DNA of 10,785 nucleotides. Origin: Nitrospira sp. UBA5698 (GTDB lineage: Bacteria; Nitrospirota; Nitrospiria; Nitrospirales; Nitrospiraceae). Location of the stretch: assembly GCA_002420115.1 (NCBI GenBank), contig DIHK01000038.1, positions 29,574 to 40,358 on the forward strand, read 5' to 3'. Of this stretch, positions 1 through 6,864 are shown one piece after another. Position 1 is the first letter of the stretch. Every line of letters begins with the position of its first letter. The notes under the pieces were generated by a model. The model saw only the letters and a program-made list of their open reading frames with translations, did not search any database and was not told where the DNA came from. Position numbers and translations under genes: made by a program.

Positions 1-1
1 G

Positions 2-577
2 CTTGGAGAACGCCTCGTCGAACAGGGGTTACTGCGACAGAGAGATGACATCTTTTTCTTAACCGTTGCCGATCGGACAGACTTGATGAACGGAAACACC
101 CAAGACTGGAATGCGGTTATCGCTGCCCGGAGAGCCGAACGCGAGCAGCGCATCGCGATCAAGGTACCAGACACCGTTCACGACTGGACAGCTGTGAGGC
201 ACCGAACCGTAACACAAGATCACGCTGAGGAAGACGGCGCCTTATCAGGCATACCAATCAGCATTGGAACCGTGACTGGTTCAGTTCGCCTCATTCGATC
301 AGCAGCAGACTGGAGTAAGGTGATACCAGGAGAAATCCTGGTGGTCCCGGTGATCGACCCAGGCTTGGCCCCCCTCTTCGGCCTCGCAGGAGGGTTGATC
401 GCAGAAATGGGCGGCACCCTTTCTCATGGAGCGATCATCGCTCGAGAATATGGATTGCCGGCGATCGCAAACGTGGAGTCAGCCATGGTACGACTTTCCG
501 ATGGGGTGCCGGTCACCCTCGATGCCGGATCCGGGACCATTCGTATAGGGCCGTCTCAACCGGTAAAGTCTATCTAG
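2..577 (+). CDS. PEP-utilising enzyme, C-terminal phosphohistidine domain (partial, 5' end outside window)
   Basis: The reading frame is open from the first bases of the window, so this is the 3' end of a larger gene; the TTG/ATG codons at 83-88 are internal. The first visible residues (LGERLVEQGLL, then DDIFFLT) resemble the linker that precedes the mobile domain in PEP synthase and rifampin phosphotransferase-like enzymes. The mobile domain follows: DPGLAPLF, then GGTLSHGAIIAREYGLPA, with the phospho-accepting His at codon 425-427. In this family the His carries phosphate between an ATP-grasp site and the acceptor site. The protein stops soon after this domain. PEP synthase and pyruvate phosphate dikinase instead continue into a PEP-binding barrel, so the order is more like rifampin phosphotransferase. 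The acceptor cannot be read from this fragment. A cytoplasmic enzyme is likely. Confidence 0.85.
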   Translation, partial: LGERLVEQGLLRQRDDIFFLTVADRTDLMNGNTQDWNAVIAARRAEREQRIAIKVPDTVHDWTAVRHRTVTQDHAEEDGALSGIPISIGTVTGSVRLIRSAADWSKVIPGEILVVPVIDPGLAPLFGLAGGLIAEMGGTLSHGAIIAREYGLPAIANVESAMVRLSDGVPVTLDAGSGTIRIGPSQPVKSI

Positions 578-605
578 GGCTAATTGATCCCGAGCCGTCT
601 GCGCC

Positions 606-634
606 TTGACCTTTCCCAATACCTTGCGTAATCT
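606..634 (+). promoter_or_regulatory. Candidate sigma-70 promoter for the rmuC operon
   Basis: TTGACC (606-611) is followed after 17 bases by TAATCT (629-634), in the gap between the PEP-enzyme gene and rmuC. A transcript would start near 641. A perfect dyad, CGCTA-TATG-TAGCG (657-670), would lie in its leader. The call is by motif only. Confidence 0.4.
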
Positions 635-703
635 TCGAACGATTCTCTATTGAATACGCTATATGTAGCGGCTCAGCTTTATGGACAAATTGGCATGTGA
701 GAT

Positions 704-2077
704 ATGGATCAATTTCTAACCAGTCTGGCGCCGAGTAGCCTGGTAGGGTTAGTGGCTGGGCTGTTGCTTGGCGGTGTGTTGGTAGGACTATGGGTCACGA
801 GTCGCCTACGACCTCTCGCGCAACGTGCTGAAGCGACCGCGGAAGAGCTACGAAAACAGGTGGACCAAGAACGAACAGTGACCGGCTCGCTCCGTAACGA
901 GTTGGCAGCAGTTCAACAGGCTCGGGTCGCCGCTGAAACCAGAATGGAAGACACCGCGCGACAGCTGGAGGAACAGAAAGCCCTGATCGACCATACACGT
1001 CATGAACTCATCGGATCATTTCAAGCACTGTCCGGTGAAGCGTTGAAGCAAAACAACGAAGCGTTCTTGAAACTCGCCGCCGTGTCCTTCGAAAGCCTGC
1101 ATGTCAAAGCCGAGGGCGATCTTGCTCAACGACAACAGGCCATTGATGGCTTGGTTCGCCCCCTGCAAGATTCTCTTCACCGCTACAATGAAGAGCTGCG
1201 GCTGCTTGAACAATCTCGCCAATCAGCTTACGGTGGATTGGATCAGCACCTGAAATCACTGGCCGACTCCCAGCACCGATTGCAACAAGAGACAGGCAAC
1301 TTGGTCAAGGCCTTGCGGGCTCCGGCGATTCGAGGCCAGTGGGGTGAGCTCACATTGAAGCGTGTCGCCGAACTCGCCGGCATGGTGGACCATTGCGATT
1401 TTGTGGAGCAACTCTCCGTCACCGGCGATGAGGGGCGCTTCCGTCCGGACATGGTAGTTCAACTGCCGGGAGGACGGCAAATCATCGTTGACGCAAAAAC
1501 CGTGCTCTCTGCCTATCTCGACGCCTATGAAGCGCAGAATGAGGCGCAACAGGCCGACGCCTTGCGCCGCCACGCCACCCAGGTCAAGAGCCGAATGGAT
1601 GAATTGTCGTTGAAAGCCTATTGGACACAGTTTGACCGCACCCCTGAATTCGTCGTGCTCTTCCTGCCCGGCGAGCAATTTCTCGGCGCCGCGTTGGATC
1701 AGAACCCCAGACTGATTGAAGAAGGGTTCGCCAATGGGATCGTCTTGGCTACTCCCTCGACCCTCATTGCCTTGCTCCGTGCGGTCGCCTACGGCTGGCG
1801 ACAAGAACGAATGACCGCCCATGCTGAAGAAGCAGGTCGTCTGGGAAAAGAGCTGTACGAACGAATGGCGGTCTTGGCCGGGCATATGAACGATGTCGGC
1901 CAATCACTCGGAAAAAGCGTCTCGTCTTACAATCGCGCCATTGGCTCCTTGGAGACGCGCATTCTCCCGGCAGCACGCAGATTTAAAGAGTTGGGTGTCT
2001 CGTCCGATCGCGAAATTCCCATCCTCGAACCGACCGAGGTGGTGCCACGAAAAACGTTACCGCTAGAGATGGAATGA
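704..2077 (+). CDS. rmuC: RmuC-family DNA recombination protein
   Basis: This 457-residue protein matches the RmuC (DUF195) family. A single hydrophobic segment at about residues 13-33 should anchor the N terminus in the inner membrane. A long Glu/Gln/Arg-rich stretch, about 38-200, is probably coiled coil. The RmuC domain follows, with the family block APAIRGQWGE (206-215) and a PD-(D/E)XK-nuclease-like core: RPD ending at D249, then VDAK with D263 and K265. In E. coli, RmuC limits inversions at short inverted repeats; it is predicted to be a nuclease, but the reaction is not well defined. The ATG at 704 has only a weak Shine-Dalgarno sequence but places the membrane segment correctly. The gene ends 9 bases before the pyrophosphohydrolase gene, so they are probably cotranscribed. 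Confidence 0.93.
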   Translation: MDQFLTSLAPSSLVGLVAGLLLGGVLVGLWVTSRLRPLAQRAEATAEELRKQVDQERTVTGSLRNELAAVQQARVAAETRMEDTARQLEEQKALIDHTRHELIGSFQALSGEALKQNNEAFLKLAAVSFESLHVKAEGDLAQRQQAIDGLVRPLQDSLHRYNEELRLLEQSRQSAYGGLDQHLKSLADSQHRLQQETGNLVKALRAPAIRGQWGELTLKRVAELAGMVDHCDFVEQLSVTGDEGRFRPDMVVQLPGGRQIIVDAKTVLSAYLDAYEAQNEAQQADALRRHATQVKSRMDELSLKAYWTQFDRTPEFVVLFLPGEQFLGAALDQNPRLIEEGFANGIVLATPSTLIALLRAVAYGWRQERMTAHAEEAGRLGKELYERMAVLAGHMNDVGQSLGKSVSSYNRAIGSLETRILPAARRFKELGVSSDREIPILEPTEVVPRKTLPLEME

Positions 2078-2086
2078 GGGAGCACA

Positions 2087-2521
2087 ATGACCAGCGAACA
2101 AGCCATGGTGGAAGCCTTTCACAACAAATTTGAGATTTTGATACAGACCGCCCCGACGGATATGAATGAGGACACGAAGCGCCTTCGAGTCCGACTGATT
2201 CAGGAAGAATTCGACGAATTGAAAGAGGCCATGGCGACCGGAGATTTGACTGCCGTTGCGAAAGAAATGGCGGACCTGCTCTATGTGACCTACGGCACCG
2301 CTGTTTCATATGGAATTGACATGGAACCGATTTTCCAGGAAGTGCATCGGTCGAATCTGAGTAAAGTCGGTGGATACAAGCGGGCGGATGGGAAATGGGT
2401 GAAGCCCCCTACCTACTCGCCCGCTGATATCGGCTCAATTCTGGAGGCACAGCAGGAGCACGCGTTGGCGGAGCAGCCATGTGATCATGCAGCTGCCGCC
2501 GGTGTTCCTCGGAGTTCATGA
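2087..2521 (+). CDS. MazG/HisE-type nucleoside triphosphate pyrophosphohydrolase
   Basis: This 144-residue protein carries the all-alpha NTP pyrophosphatase signature: EExxE at residues 40-44 (E40, E41, E44) and ExxD at 60-63 (E60, D63), which bind Mg2+ in the MazG, HisE and dUTPase-2 superfamily. The family hydrolyses nucleotide triphosphates, or phosphoribosyl-ATP, to the monophosphate and pyrophosphate. HRSNLSK (87-93) and the DGKW segment (101-104) fit a single-domain phosphoribosyl-ATP pyrophosphohydrolase-like subgroup usually annotated as a house-cleaning enzyme. HisE is less likely because no his genes are near. The last 25 residues or so are Ala-rich and look dispensable. GAGGGAG (2076-2082), 4 bases before the ATG, is a strong ribosome-binding site and overlaps the rmuC stop. 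The gene's own TGA overlaps the start of the PilZ gene. The substrate is unknown. Confidence 0.82.
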   Translation: MTSEQAMVEAFHNKFEILIQTAPTDMNEDTKRLRVRLIQEEFDELKEAMATGDLTAVAKEMADLLYVTYGTAVSYGIDMEPIFQEVHRSNLSKVGGYKRADGKWVKPPTYSPADIGSILEAQQEHALAEQPCDHAAAAGVPRSS

Positions 2522-3030
2522 AAGATCTACACTGTCCGAGTTGCGGTACACCCTTCGTTCGAGTGATCCCCGACGACGGTGCCATAGGGCGGGTCCTCAC
2601 TCGCTTGAAATACTTTCCATTCCGATGCCAGCTGTGCACGACACGCTTTCGCGTCTTCAGAAATCAGATCAAGCCTGCCACCTCCCCCACCGATCGCCGT
2701 CAATATGAACGCCTCCCGGTGTCGCTTCGTGCCAATCTATTAGCGGACAACGCCGTCCGGATTGACAATCGGGTAACGGATATTTCCATGGGTGGCTGTA
2801 CCCTCGAAACCACAAAAACCCTCCCGCAGGGTACATTGGTTGAGCTGGTGATCAAACCGGCCTCCGACGAGGAACCGATTAAGATCGGGACAGCCGTGGT
2901 CTGCTCATCCCGGCCAGAATCGATGGGCATTCGATTCATGGAGATGGTGACGGACGATAAGAACCGCCTCAGCCAAGTGATCCTCAGCCTGCTGGTAGGA
3001 CAGAGCCTCCATCAGAACCTTTTCACATAA
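2518..3030 (+). CDS. PilZ-domain protein with N-terminal zinc ribbon
   Basis: The protein has 170 residues in two parts. Residues 6-9 (CPSC) and 37-40 (CQLC) form two CxxC knuckles typical of a zinc ribbon. Residues about 59-165 form a PilZ domain, with the cyclic-di-GMP-binding arginine motif RRQYER (R60, R61, R65) and the second motif DISMGG (D88, S90, G93). Both canonical ligand motifs are intact, so c-di-GMP binding is likely. No output domain such as YcgR-N or glycosyltransferase is present, and no membrane segment is visible, so it probably acts as a cytoplasmic adaptor. Its ATG overlaps the stop of the pyrophosphohydrolase gene (ATGA), which suggests translational coupling. The target is unknown. 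It converges on panC, 142 bases away, with no clear intrinsic terminator between them. Confidence 0.85.
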   Translation: MKDLHCPSCGTPFVRVIPDDGAIGRVLTRLKYFPFRCQLCTTRFRVFRNQIKPATSPTDRRQYERLPVSLRANLLADNAVRIDNRVTDISMGGCTLETTKTLPQGTLVELVIKPASDEEPIKIGTAVVCSSRPESMGIRFMEMVTDDKNRLSQVILSLLVGQSLHQNLFT

Positions 3031-3172
3031 CAACGATTCCCAGTAGAAGAGACTGTTCAGGCGATCCGTTTGGGGGCTGTCCGATCGACCAATGGGAGCA
3101 CCCCAGGGAACCCCCATCACCCAGATCTTTCCAGCGCAAACGGAGAGCGATAAATTGCTACGTGAGGTTCGC

Positions 3173-4033
3173 CTAAGAAGCTCGGCGAGGAGTATTGACC
3201 AGGAGGTTATCGATCAGGCGAACAGATCCGACGCGTATGGCGCCAAGCAGCACCGCTCGCAAGGTTACGAAAGAGACAGGCTCAAGTGTACGAGGGTCGC
3301 ACACAGCAAGATAGTCGGTCGTAATAGTCGATTCCTGGAGAATAACCTGAGTCATCGCCGACTGGATAATCCTTGCATCCGTCTCCCCTTCCCTGATCAC
3401 CTTGGCACCGGCTTGGAGACCCTTGTACAGCACCACCGCTCGCCCCCGCTCATCCGGGGAAAGATAGATGTTGCGCGAACTCATGGCCAACCCATCCTGC
3501 TCACGCACGGTCGGACGGACCACAATATCAACACCGAGATTGAGATCCTTCACCAGCTGTTGAACCAACACCGATTGCTGAAAGTCCTTCTGCCCAAACA
3601 GTGCCCGATGTGGGCGGACCATGCCAAAGAGTTTGGTCACCACGGTCGCCACCCCGGCGAAGTGATGTGGGCGGGCCTCACCCTCCCACCGCCGTGCAAC
3701 GGCTGGGACCGTCACAGTCGTTTGAAACCCCTCCGGATACATAGCCTCCGCAGTCGGCTCGAAACAGACATCGACGCCTTCCTGTCGACAGATCGCTCGA
3801 TCGTGAGAGATGGGACGAGGGTACTTGGCCAAATCTTCATGCGGCCCGAATTGGGTGGGGTTCACGAAGATACTCACCACCAGCGCATCACACTGTAACC
3901 GGGCTTCACGAATCAGCGATCGATGCCCCTCGTGCAGCGCACCCATCGTCGGGACAAACCCGATCGTGACGCCTTCGCGCCTCAATCGCTCACTCCAAGC
4001 GGTCATAGCTGCCGGTGACCGAATGATCTTCAT
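3173..4033 (-). CDS. panC: Pantothenate synthetase (pantoate--beta-alanine ligase)
   Basis: PanC joins pantoate and beta-alanine through a pantoyl-adenylate, using ATP, to make pantothenate for coenzyme A. The 286 residues match the family's usual length. The nucleotidyltransferase HIGH-like motif is in PTMGALHEGH (28-37, H34 and H37). The pantoate/ATP-site blocks FVNPTQFG (56-63), FGQKDFQQ (146-153) and the KMSKS-like segment MSSRN (184-188) are all present, so the enzyme should be active. It is cytoplasmic. Its ATG overlaps the TGA of folK by four bases (ATGA), indicating translational coupling. The ORF of 268 codons that runs the opposite way through this gene is an antisense shadow. Confidence 0.96.
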   Translation of the reverse strand: MKIIRSPAAMTAWSERLRREGVTIGFVPTMGALHEGHRSLIREARLQCDALVVSIFVNPTQFGPHEDLAKYPRPISHDRAICRQEGVDVCFEPTAEAMYPEGFQTTVTVPAVARRWEGEARPHHFAGVATVVTKLFGMVRPHRALFGQKDFQQSVLVQQLVKDLNLGVDIVVRPTVREQDGLAMSSRNIYLSPDERGRAVVLYKGLQAGAKVIREGETDARIIQSAMTQVILQESTITTDYLAVCDPRTLEPVSFVTLRAVLLGAIRVGSVRLIDNLLVNTPRRAS

Positions 4034-4581
4034 GACTCAGGCTGCGCACGGCAGGCCGGTCGAGAACCATATTTTGTAGAAGGTTGCGGAACGAGCAAAT
4101 TCACTTGGGATTGATCTTTTGTGTCGGCCAGCAACTGATCCACCGATTGATTGAGCGTCGGATGGACCCAGAACGGATCCAGTTCGTTCAAAGGCATGAG
4201 AACAAACCGTCGTTGATGCAGTCGCGGGTGCGGAACGGTCAGTCCCGGTTCATCGATCCGCCGAGCTCCGTAGAAGAGGATATCCAGGTCCATGGTGCGA
4301 GGACCAGACCGCTGATCGTCATCACGCCCAAGTGCCCGTTCAATTTCTTGGAGCATCGCGACGAGGCTATGTGGGGCAATGTCTGTTTCCAGCTGCACCA
4401 CCCCGTTGAGAAACCATCCCGCACCCGGATCAGTCCGGTCCCGAACTGGTTCGGTTTCGTAGAGCAGCGACACGCCCTGGAGCCGAGAATGGGGAAGGAG
4501 GTTGAGCAGCGTTACGGCACGATCGCAATAGTCTACCCGGTCTCCGACGTTCGATCCGAATCCGATGAAAACAGTCTCCAT
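4030..4581 (-). CDS. folK: 6-hydroxymethyl-7,8-dihydropterin pyrophosphokinase
   Basis: FolK (HPPK) transfers pyrophosphate from ATP to 6-hydroxymethyl-dihydropterin, the step before dihydropteroate synthesis in the folate pathway. The 183 residues show the family blocks in order: the start IGFGSNVGDR (6-15), YETEP (41-45), GPRTMDLDI (93-101) with the Mg2+-binding aspartates D98 and D100, and VPHPRLHQRRFVL (116-128). The last 25 residues or so are a variable tail beyond the HPPK fold. No good Shine-Dalgarno sequence precedes the ATG. The upstream side is occupied by the heptamer array that ends 15 bases before the start codon. The gene overlaps panC by four bases, so folate and pantothenate enzymes share an operon here. 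Confidence 0.95.
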   Translation of the reverse strand: METVFIGFGSNVGDRVDYCDRAVTLLNLLPHSRLQGVSLLYETEPVRDRTDPGAGWFLNGVVQLETDIAPHSLVAMLQEIERALGRDDDQRSGPRTMDLDILFYGARRIDEPGLTVPHPRLHQRRFVLMPLNELDPFWVHPTLNQSVDQLLADTKDQSQVNLLVPQPSTKYGSRPACRAQPES

Positions 4582-4596
4582 AGCAGCCGGTTAATA

Positions 4597-4679
4597 GTGA
4601 GAAGTGAAACGTGAAAGGTGGTAACGAGATTTCTTCCCTCTCACATTTCACTCCTTACCTTTTACCTTTCACTGTTCAC
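4597..4679. repeat. Inverted array of GTGAAAN heptamers between dapL and folK
   Basis: On the plus strand, 4597-4624 reads as consecutive seven-base units: GTGAGAA, GTGAAAC, GTGAAAG, GTGGTAA. On the minus strand, from 4679 back to 4638, the units are GTGAACA, GTGAAAG, GTAAAAG, GTAAGGA, GTGAAAT, GTGAGAG. The two arms face each other around a spacer of about 13 bases. The first 23 bases of each outer end match at all but four positions, so a long imperfect hairpin is possible. The array fills nearly the whole intergenic space. It could be a dispersed repeat, a folding element or an attenuator; it has no T-tract like a classic terminator. Confidence 0.75.
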
Positions 4680-4682
4680 CAT

Positions 4683-5858
4683 TCAGAATCCCACCTTTTT
4701 GATCCGCTCGACGGCTTCCGCTAACCGCTCCTTGGTAGTGCAGACGGTCATGCGGACATAGCCTTCGCCCGGTGCACCGAAGCCGTTGCCAGGAGTCGTG
4801 ACAATCCCTGCCTTTTCCAATAGATGCGCCGTAAAGGAGGTAGAGGTATACCCTTTGGGTACCGTCACCCAGACATAGAACGCAGCAGGAGGAGGATCCA
4901 CCTCCAGGCCCAGTTGCTTCAGACCAGGGACCAACGTGTCTCGACGTTCCTGATACGTCTTTCTCAGGTCGTCCGTCACGGCATCGTCAAGCCCGAGCGC
5001 CGTGATCCCAGCCGCTTGAACAGCCTCAAAACAACCAGAATCCAAATTACTCTTCACCTTCCCAAGTCCGGCCAGAACATCCTTGTTGCCCACCACAAAG
5101 CCGAGGCGCCATCCAGTCATGTTATAGGTCTTCGAGAGGGAGTGGAACTCCACGCCGACATCCTTGGCGCCATCGACCTCCATAAAACTCGTCGGCCGTT
5201 GGCCGTCATAGTAGATCTCGGAATAGGCTGCATCGTGACACACAATCACCTGATGTTCCTGCGCAAAGTCCACGACCCGCTTGAAATAGTCCTTCGTCAT
5301 GATGACGGAGGTTGGATTGTTCGGTGAATTCAGCCACATCAGCTTGGCTTTCTTGGCCACGTCCTTTGGGATCGCCGTGAGATCAGGGAGGAATCCGTTG
5401 GCTTTCGTCAGCGGCATGATGTGCGACTGGCCACCACAAAAACTCGTCCCGACCGGATAGACCGGATACCCAGGACTAGGCACCAGCACGATATCTCCTG
5501 GATCAACAAAGGCGAGGTGGATGTGGCCGATGCCTTCCTTCGAACCGATCAGAGTCAGCACTTCATTGGCTGGATCCAACGTGACATTGAAGCGGCGCTT
5601 GTACCACTCGGAAACGGCCTTTCTAAACGAGAGCATGCCCTCATACGAAGGATATTGATGATGCTTGGGATCTTTGGCAGCCTTCGCCAGGCTCTCAATG
5701 ATCGGCATCGGCGTCGGCAAGTCGGGATCGCCGATCCCGAGGTTGATAATATTGACCCCGCGGGCAATCGCCTCTTGCTTCATCTTATCGATGGCCGCAA
5801 AGAGATACGGCGGCAATGTCTTGATACGTGTCGCAACTTCGATCGGAAAACCACCCAT
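4683..5858 (-). CDS. dapL: LL-diaminopimelate aminotransferase
   Basis: This PLP enzyme of aminotransferase fold type I has 391 residues from the chosen start. DapL converts tetrahydrodipicolinate directly to LL-diaminopimelate with glutamate as amino donor, bypassing the succinylase/acetylase branches of lysine and peptidoglycan synthesis. The sequence shows INLGIGDPDLPTP (38-50), the PLP-contacting NSPNNPT (177-183), D209 and Y212, the Schiff-base lysine K243 in SLSKTYNMTGWR, and R251. The pattern resembles the DapL2-like group, but related aminotransferases (AlaC/MfnC-like) cannot be fully excluded by eye. The ATG at 5858 follows AAAGGAG at 5870-5876. A GTG at 5888 would add ten residues that do not look like family sequence. 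folK lies 101 bases downstream, across the heptamer array. Confidence 0.88.
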   Translation of the reverse strand: MGGFPIEVATRIKTLPPYLFAAIDKMKQEAIARGVNIINLGIGDPDLPTPMPIIESLAKAAKDPKHHQYPSYEGMLSFRKAVSEWYKRRFNVTLDPANEVLTLIGSKEGIGHIHLAFVDPGDIVLVPSPGYPVYPVGTSFCGGQSHIMPLTKANGFLPDLTAIPKDVAKKAKLMWLNSPNNPTSVIMTKDYFKRVVDFAQEHQVIVCHDAAYSEIYYDGQRPTSFMEVDGAKDVGVEFHSLSKTYNMTGWRLGFVVGNKDVLAGLGKVKSNLDSGCFEAVQAAGITALGLDDAVTDDLRKTYQERRDTLVPGLKQLGLEVDPPPAAFYVWVTVPKGYTSTSFTAHLLEKAGIVTTPGNGFGAPGEGYVRMTVCTTKERLAEAVERIKKVGF

Positions 5859-5869
5859 GGTCAATCCAG

Positions 5870-5876
5870 CTCCTTT
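5870..5876 (-). promoter_or_regulatory. Ribosome-binding site deciding the dapL start
   Basis: The minus strand reads AAAGGAG, 11 bases before the ATG at 5858. This favours that ATG over the GTG at 5888, which has only a weak AAAGG just upstream. Confidence 0.55.
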
Positions 5877-5932
5877 CATGAATAGCACTCAGCCTTTAAC
5901 GATCAGCCCGCAGTAACTGTCCCAGGTCTAAT

Positions 5933-5946
5933 GGCTGAAAGCTGAC
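5933..5946. repeat. Two-unit period-7 repeat (GGCTGAA AGCTGAC)
   Basis: In the gap between the amidotransferase gene and dapL the plus strand reads GGCTGAA followed by AGCTGAC, two units of seven bases sharing GCTGA. Flanking it are GCAGT (5910-5914) and ACTGC (5945-5949), which can pair. The same period as the array at 4597-4679 is notable, but two units are little evidence. Confidence 0.35.
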
Positions 5947-5985
5947 TGCAGGGGTGCGTAGAGTACTTCAGAGCGGCAGCCGCAA

Positions 5986-6669
5986 TCAACGTGTACGAGC
6001 CAGTAGATGGCCAATCAACCGATCAGCCAAATGATGGAGTCGCGGGAGCTGCGGCAAGGCAGTGGTCTTGATCTGTTGTGCGGTGAGCCCCGCTTTCGTC
6101 ACATCGGGCGCACATTCACGGCACAGAGAATCAATACCTCCCTCCTCCATTTCAAGATGAAAGAGCAACCCATAGGCTCGCTCGCCGTACCGAAAGGCTT
6201 GGAGGGGAGCGATGTCCGATCCAGCCAATGGCACGCACGCTTCCGGCAAATCAAAGATTTCACCATGCCACTCGAACACATCAAACGTTTCAGGACAATC
6301 CCCAAACACCCAGTCCTTCTGGCCCGCATCTGTGAGGCAAACCTGGGTCATGCCGATTTCAAGCGCCTTGCCTGAACGCACCTTGGCGCCGAGCGCCTTG
6401 GCCATGAATTGACTCCCAAGACAGACACCAACGACTGGCTTGTTCGTCTGAAGCGCGGATCGGATGAAGGCGGTCTCTTCCGCAATCCATGGATCAGGAT
6501 CGTTGACCGACATCGGCCCACCCATGACGATCAGGAGATCACCGGCATCTTGAGGAAGTCCATCCTTCGGAACGAGATACGAGTCGAGCCTGACCCCGCG
6601 CATGGCAAGAGCCTTCGCTAAGGCACCAGGACCTTCAAAGGGAACATGTTGAAGACACACGGCACGCAT
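5986..6669 (-). CDS. Stand-alone class I glutamine amidotransferase
   Basis: The protein has 227 residues and is a single class I (triad) glutamine amidotransferase domain of the type found in GMP synthase. The nucleophile elbow is GVCLGSQ (81-87, C83), and the rest of the triad is H171 and E173 in FHLEME. VMGGPMSV (48-55) and WHGE (134-137) are further family blocks. Such domains hydrolyse glutamine and pass ammonia to a partner synthase. No synthetase domain is fused or adjacent here. Stand-alone members are often annotated as GMP synthase-like and include gamma-glutamyl hydrolase-type enzymes, so the substrate remains open. The ATG at 6669 gives a normal first beta strand but lacks a clear Shine-Dalgarno sequence. 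It is upstream of dapL, 127 bases away, and may be cotranscribed with it. Confidence 0.85.
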   Translation of the reverse strand: MRAVCLQHVPFEGPGALAKALAMRGVRLDSYLVPKDGLPQDAGDLLIVMGGPMSVNDPDPWIAEETAFIRSALQTNKPVVGVCLGSQFMAKALGAKVRSGKALEIGMTQVCLTDAGQKDWVFGDCPETFDVFEWHGEIFDLPEACVPLAGSDIAPLQAFRYGERAYGLLFHLEMEEGGIDSLCRECAPDVTKAGLTAQQIKTTALPQLPRLHHLADRLIGHLLARTR

Positions 6670-6823
6670 AAGCCATTTACTGGCACAGCGATCGGACTCA
6701 CGTCAAGATCTAGAAACAGGCTCATAGCAAAGTTGATAGACGGTGGCCTCACCATCCATACAGATACCCATCCTGAGAAAGAGATATATGATGGGATTCC
6801 TCTCTATCGCATAAGGAGCAGCG

Positions 6824-6846
6824 CTTCCCTTTCTTCCCCTTCTCCC
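6824..6846. other. 23-base pure pyrimidine tract in divergent intergenic region
   Basis: The space between the divergent amidotransferase and VOC-like genes (6670-6864) contains an unbroken run of C and T on the plus strand, 18 bases before the ATG at 6865. No promoter with good -35 and -10 elements was found for either gene in this gap. An AAGGAG at 6813-6818 is too far from the start codon to serve it. Confidence 0.5.
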
Positions 6847-6864
6847 GTAGAGTAGCCAACCCAT

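Noticed and set aside
1256..1903. Minus-strand ORF of 215 codons inside rmuC
   Set aside because: It is antisense to the conserved RmuC domain and shows no recognisable protein pattern.
3031..3172. G/C-run hairpins between the convergent PilZ and panC genes as a terminator
   Set aside because: The pairings need mismatches or bulges, and no T-tract follows in either direction.
3092..3898. Long plus-strand ORF of 268 codons opposite panC
   Set aside because: It lies antisense to a complete, motif-verified panC, has no ribosome-binding site, and its Arg/His/Pro-rich composition is typical of a shadow frame.
4824..5327. Plus-strand ORFs opposite dapL (also 5421-5885)
   Set aside because: They are antisense shadows of the well-conserved aminotransferase, with no initiation signal.
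5960..5989. TTGATT-18-TACTCT as a dapL promoter on the minus strand
   Set aside because: The -10 element matches the consensus at only three of six positions, and the -35 overlaps the upstream gene's stop codon.
6646..6855. Small ORFs in the divergent gap, including a minus-strand frame with a CxxC
   Set aside because: They overlap neighbouring genes, lack ribosome-binding sites, and resemble nothing recognised. The CxxC alone is weak evidence.
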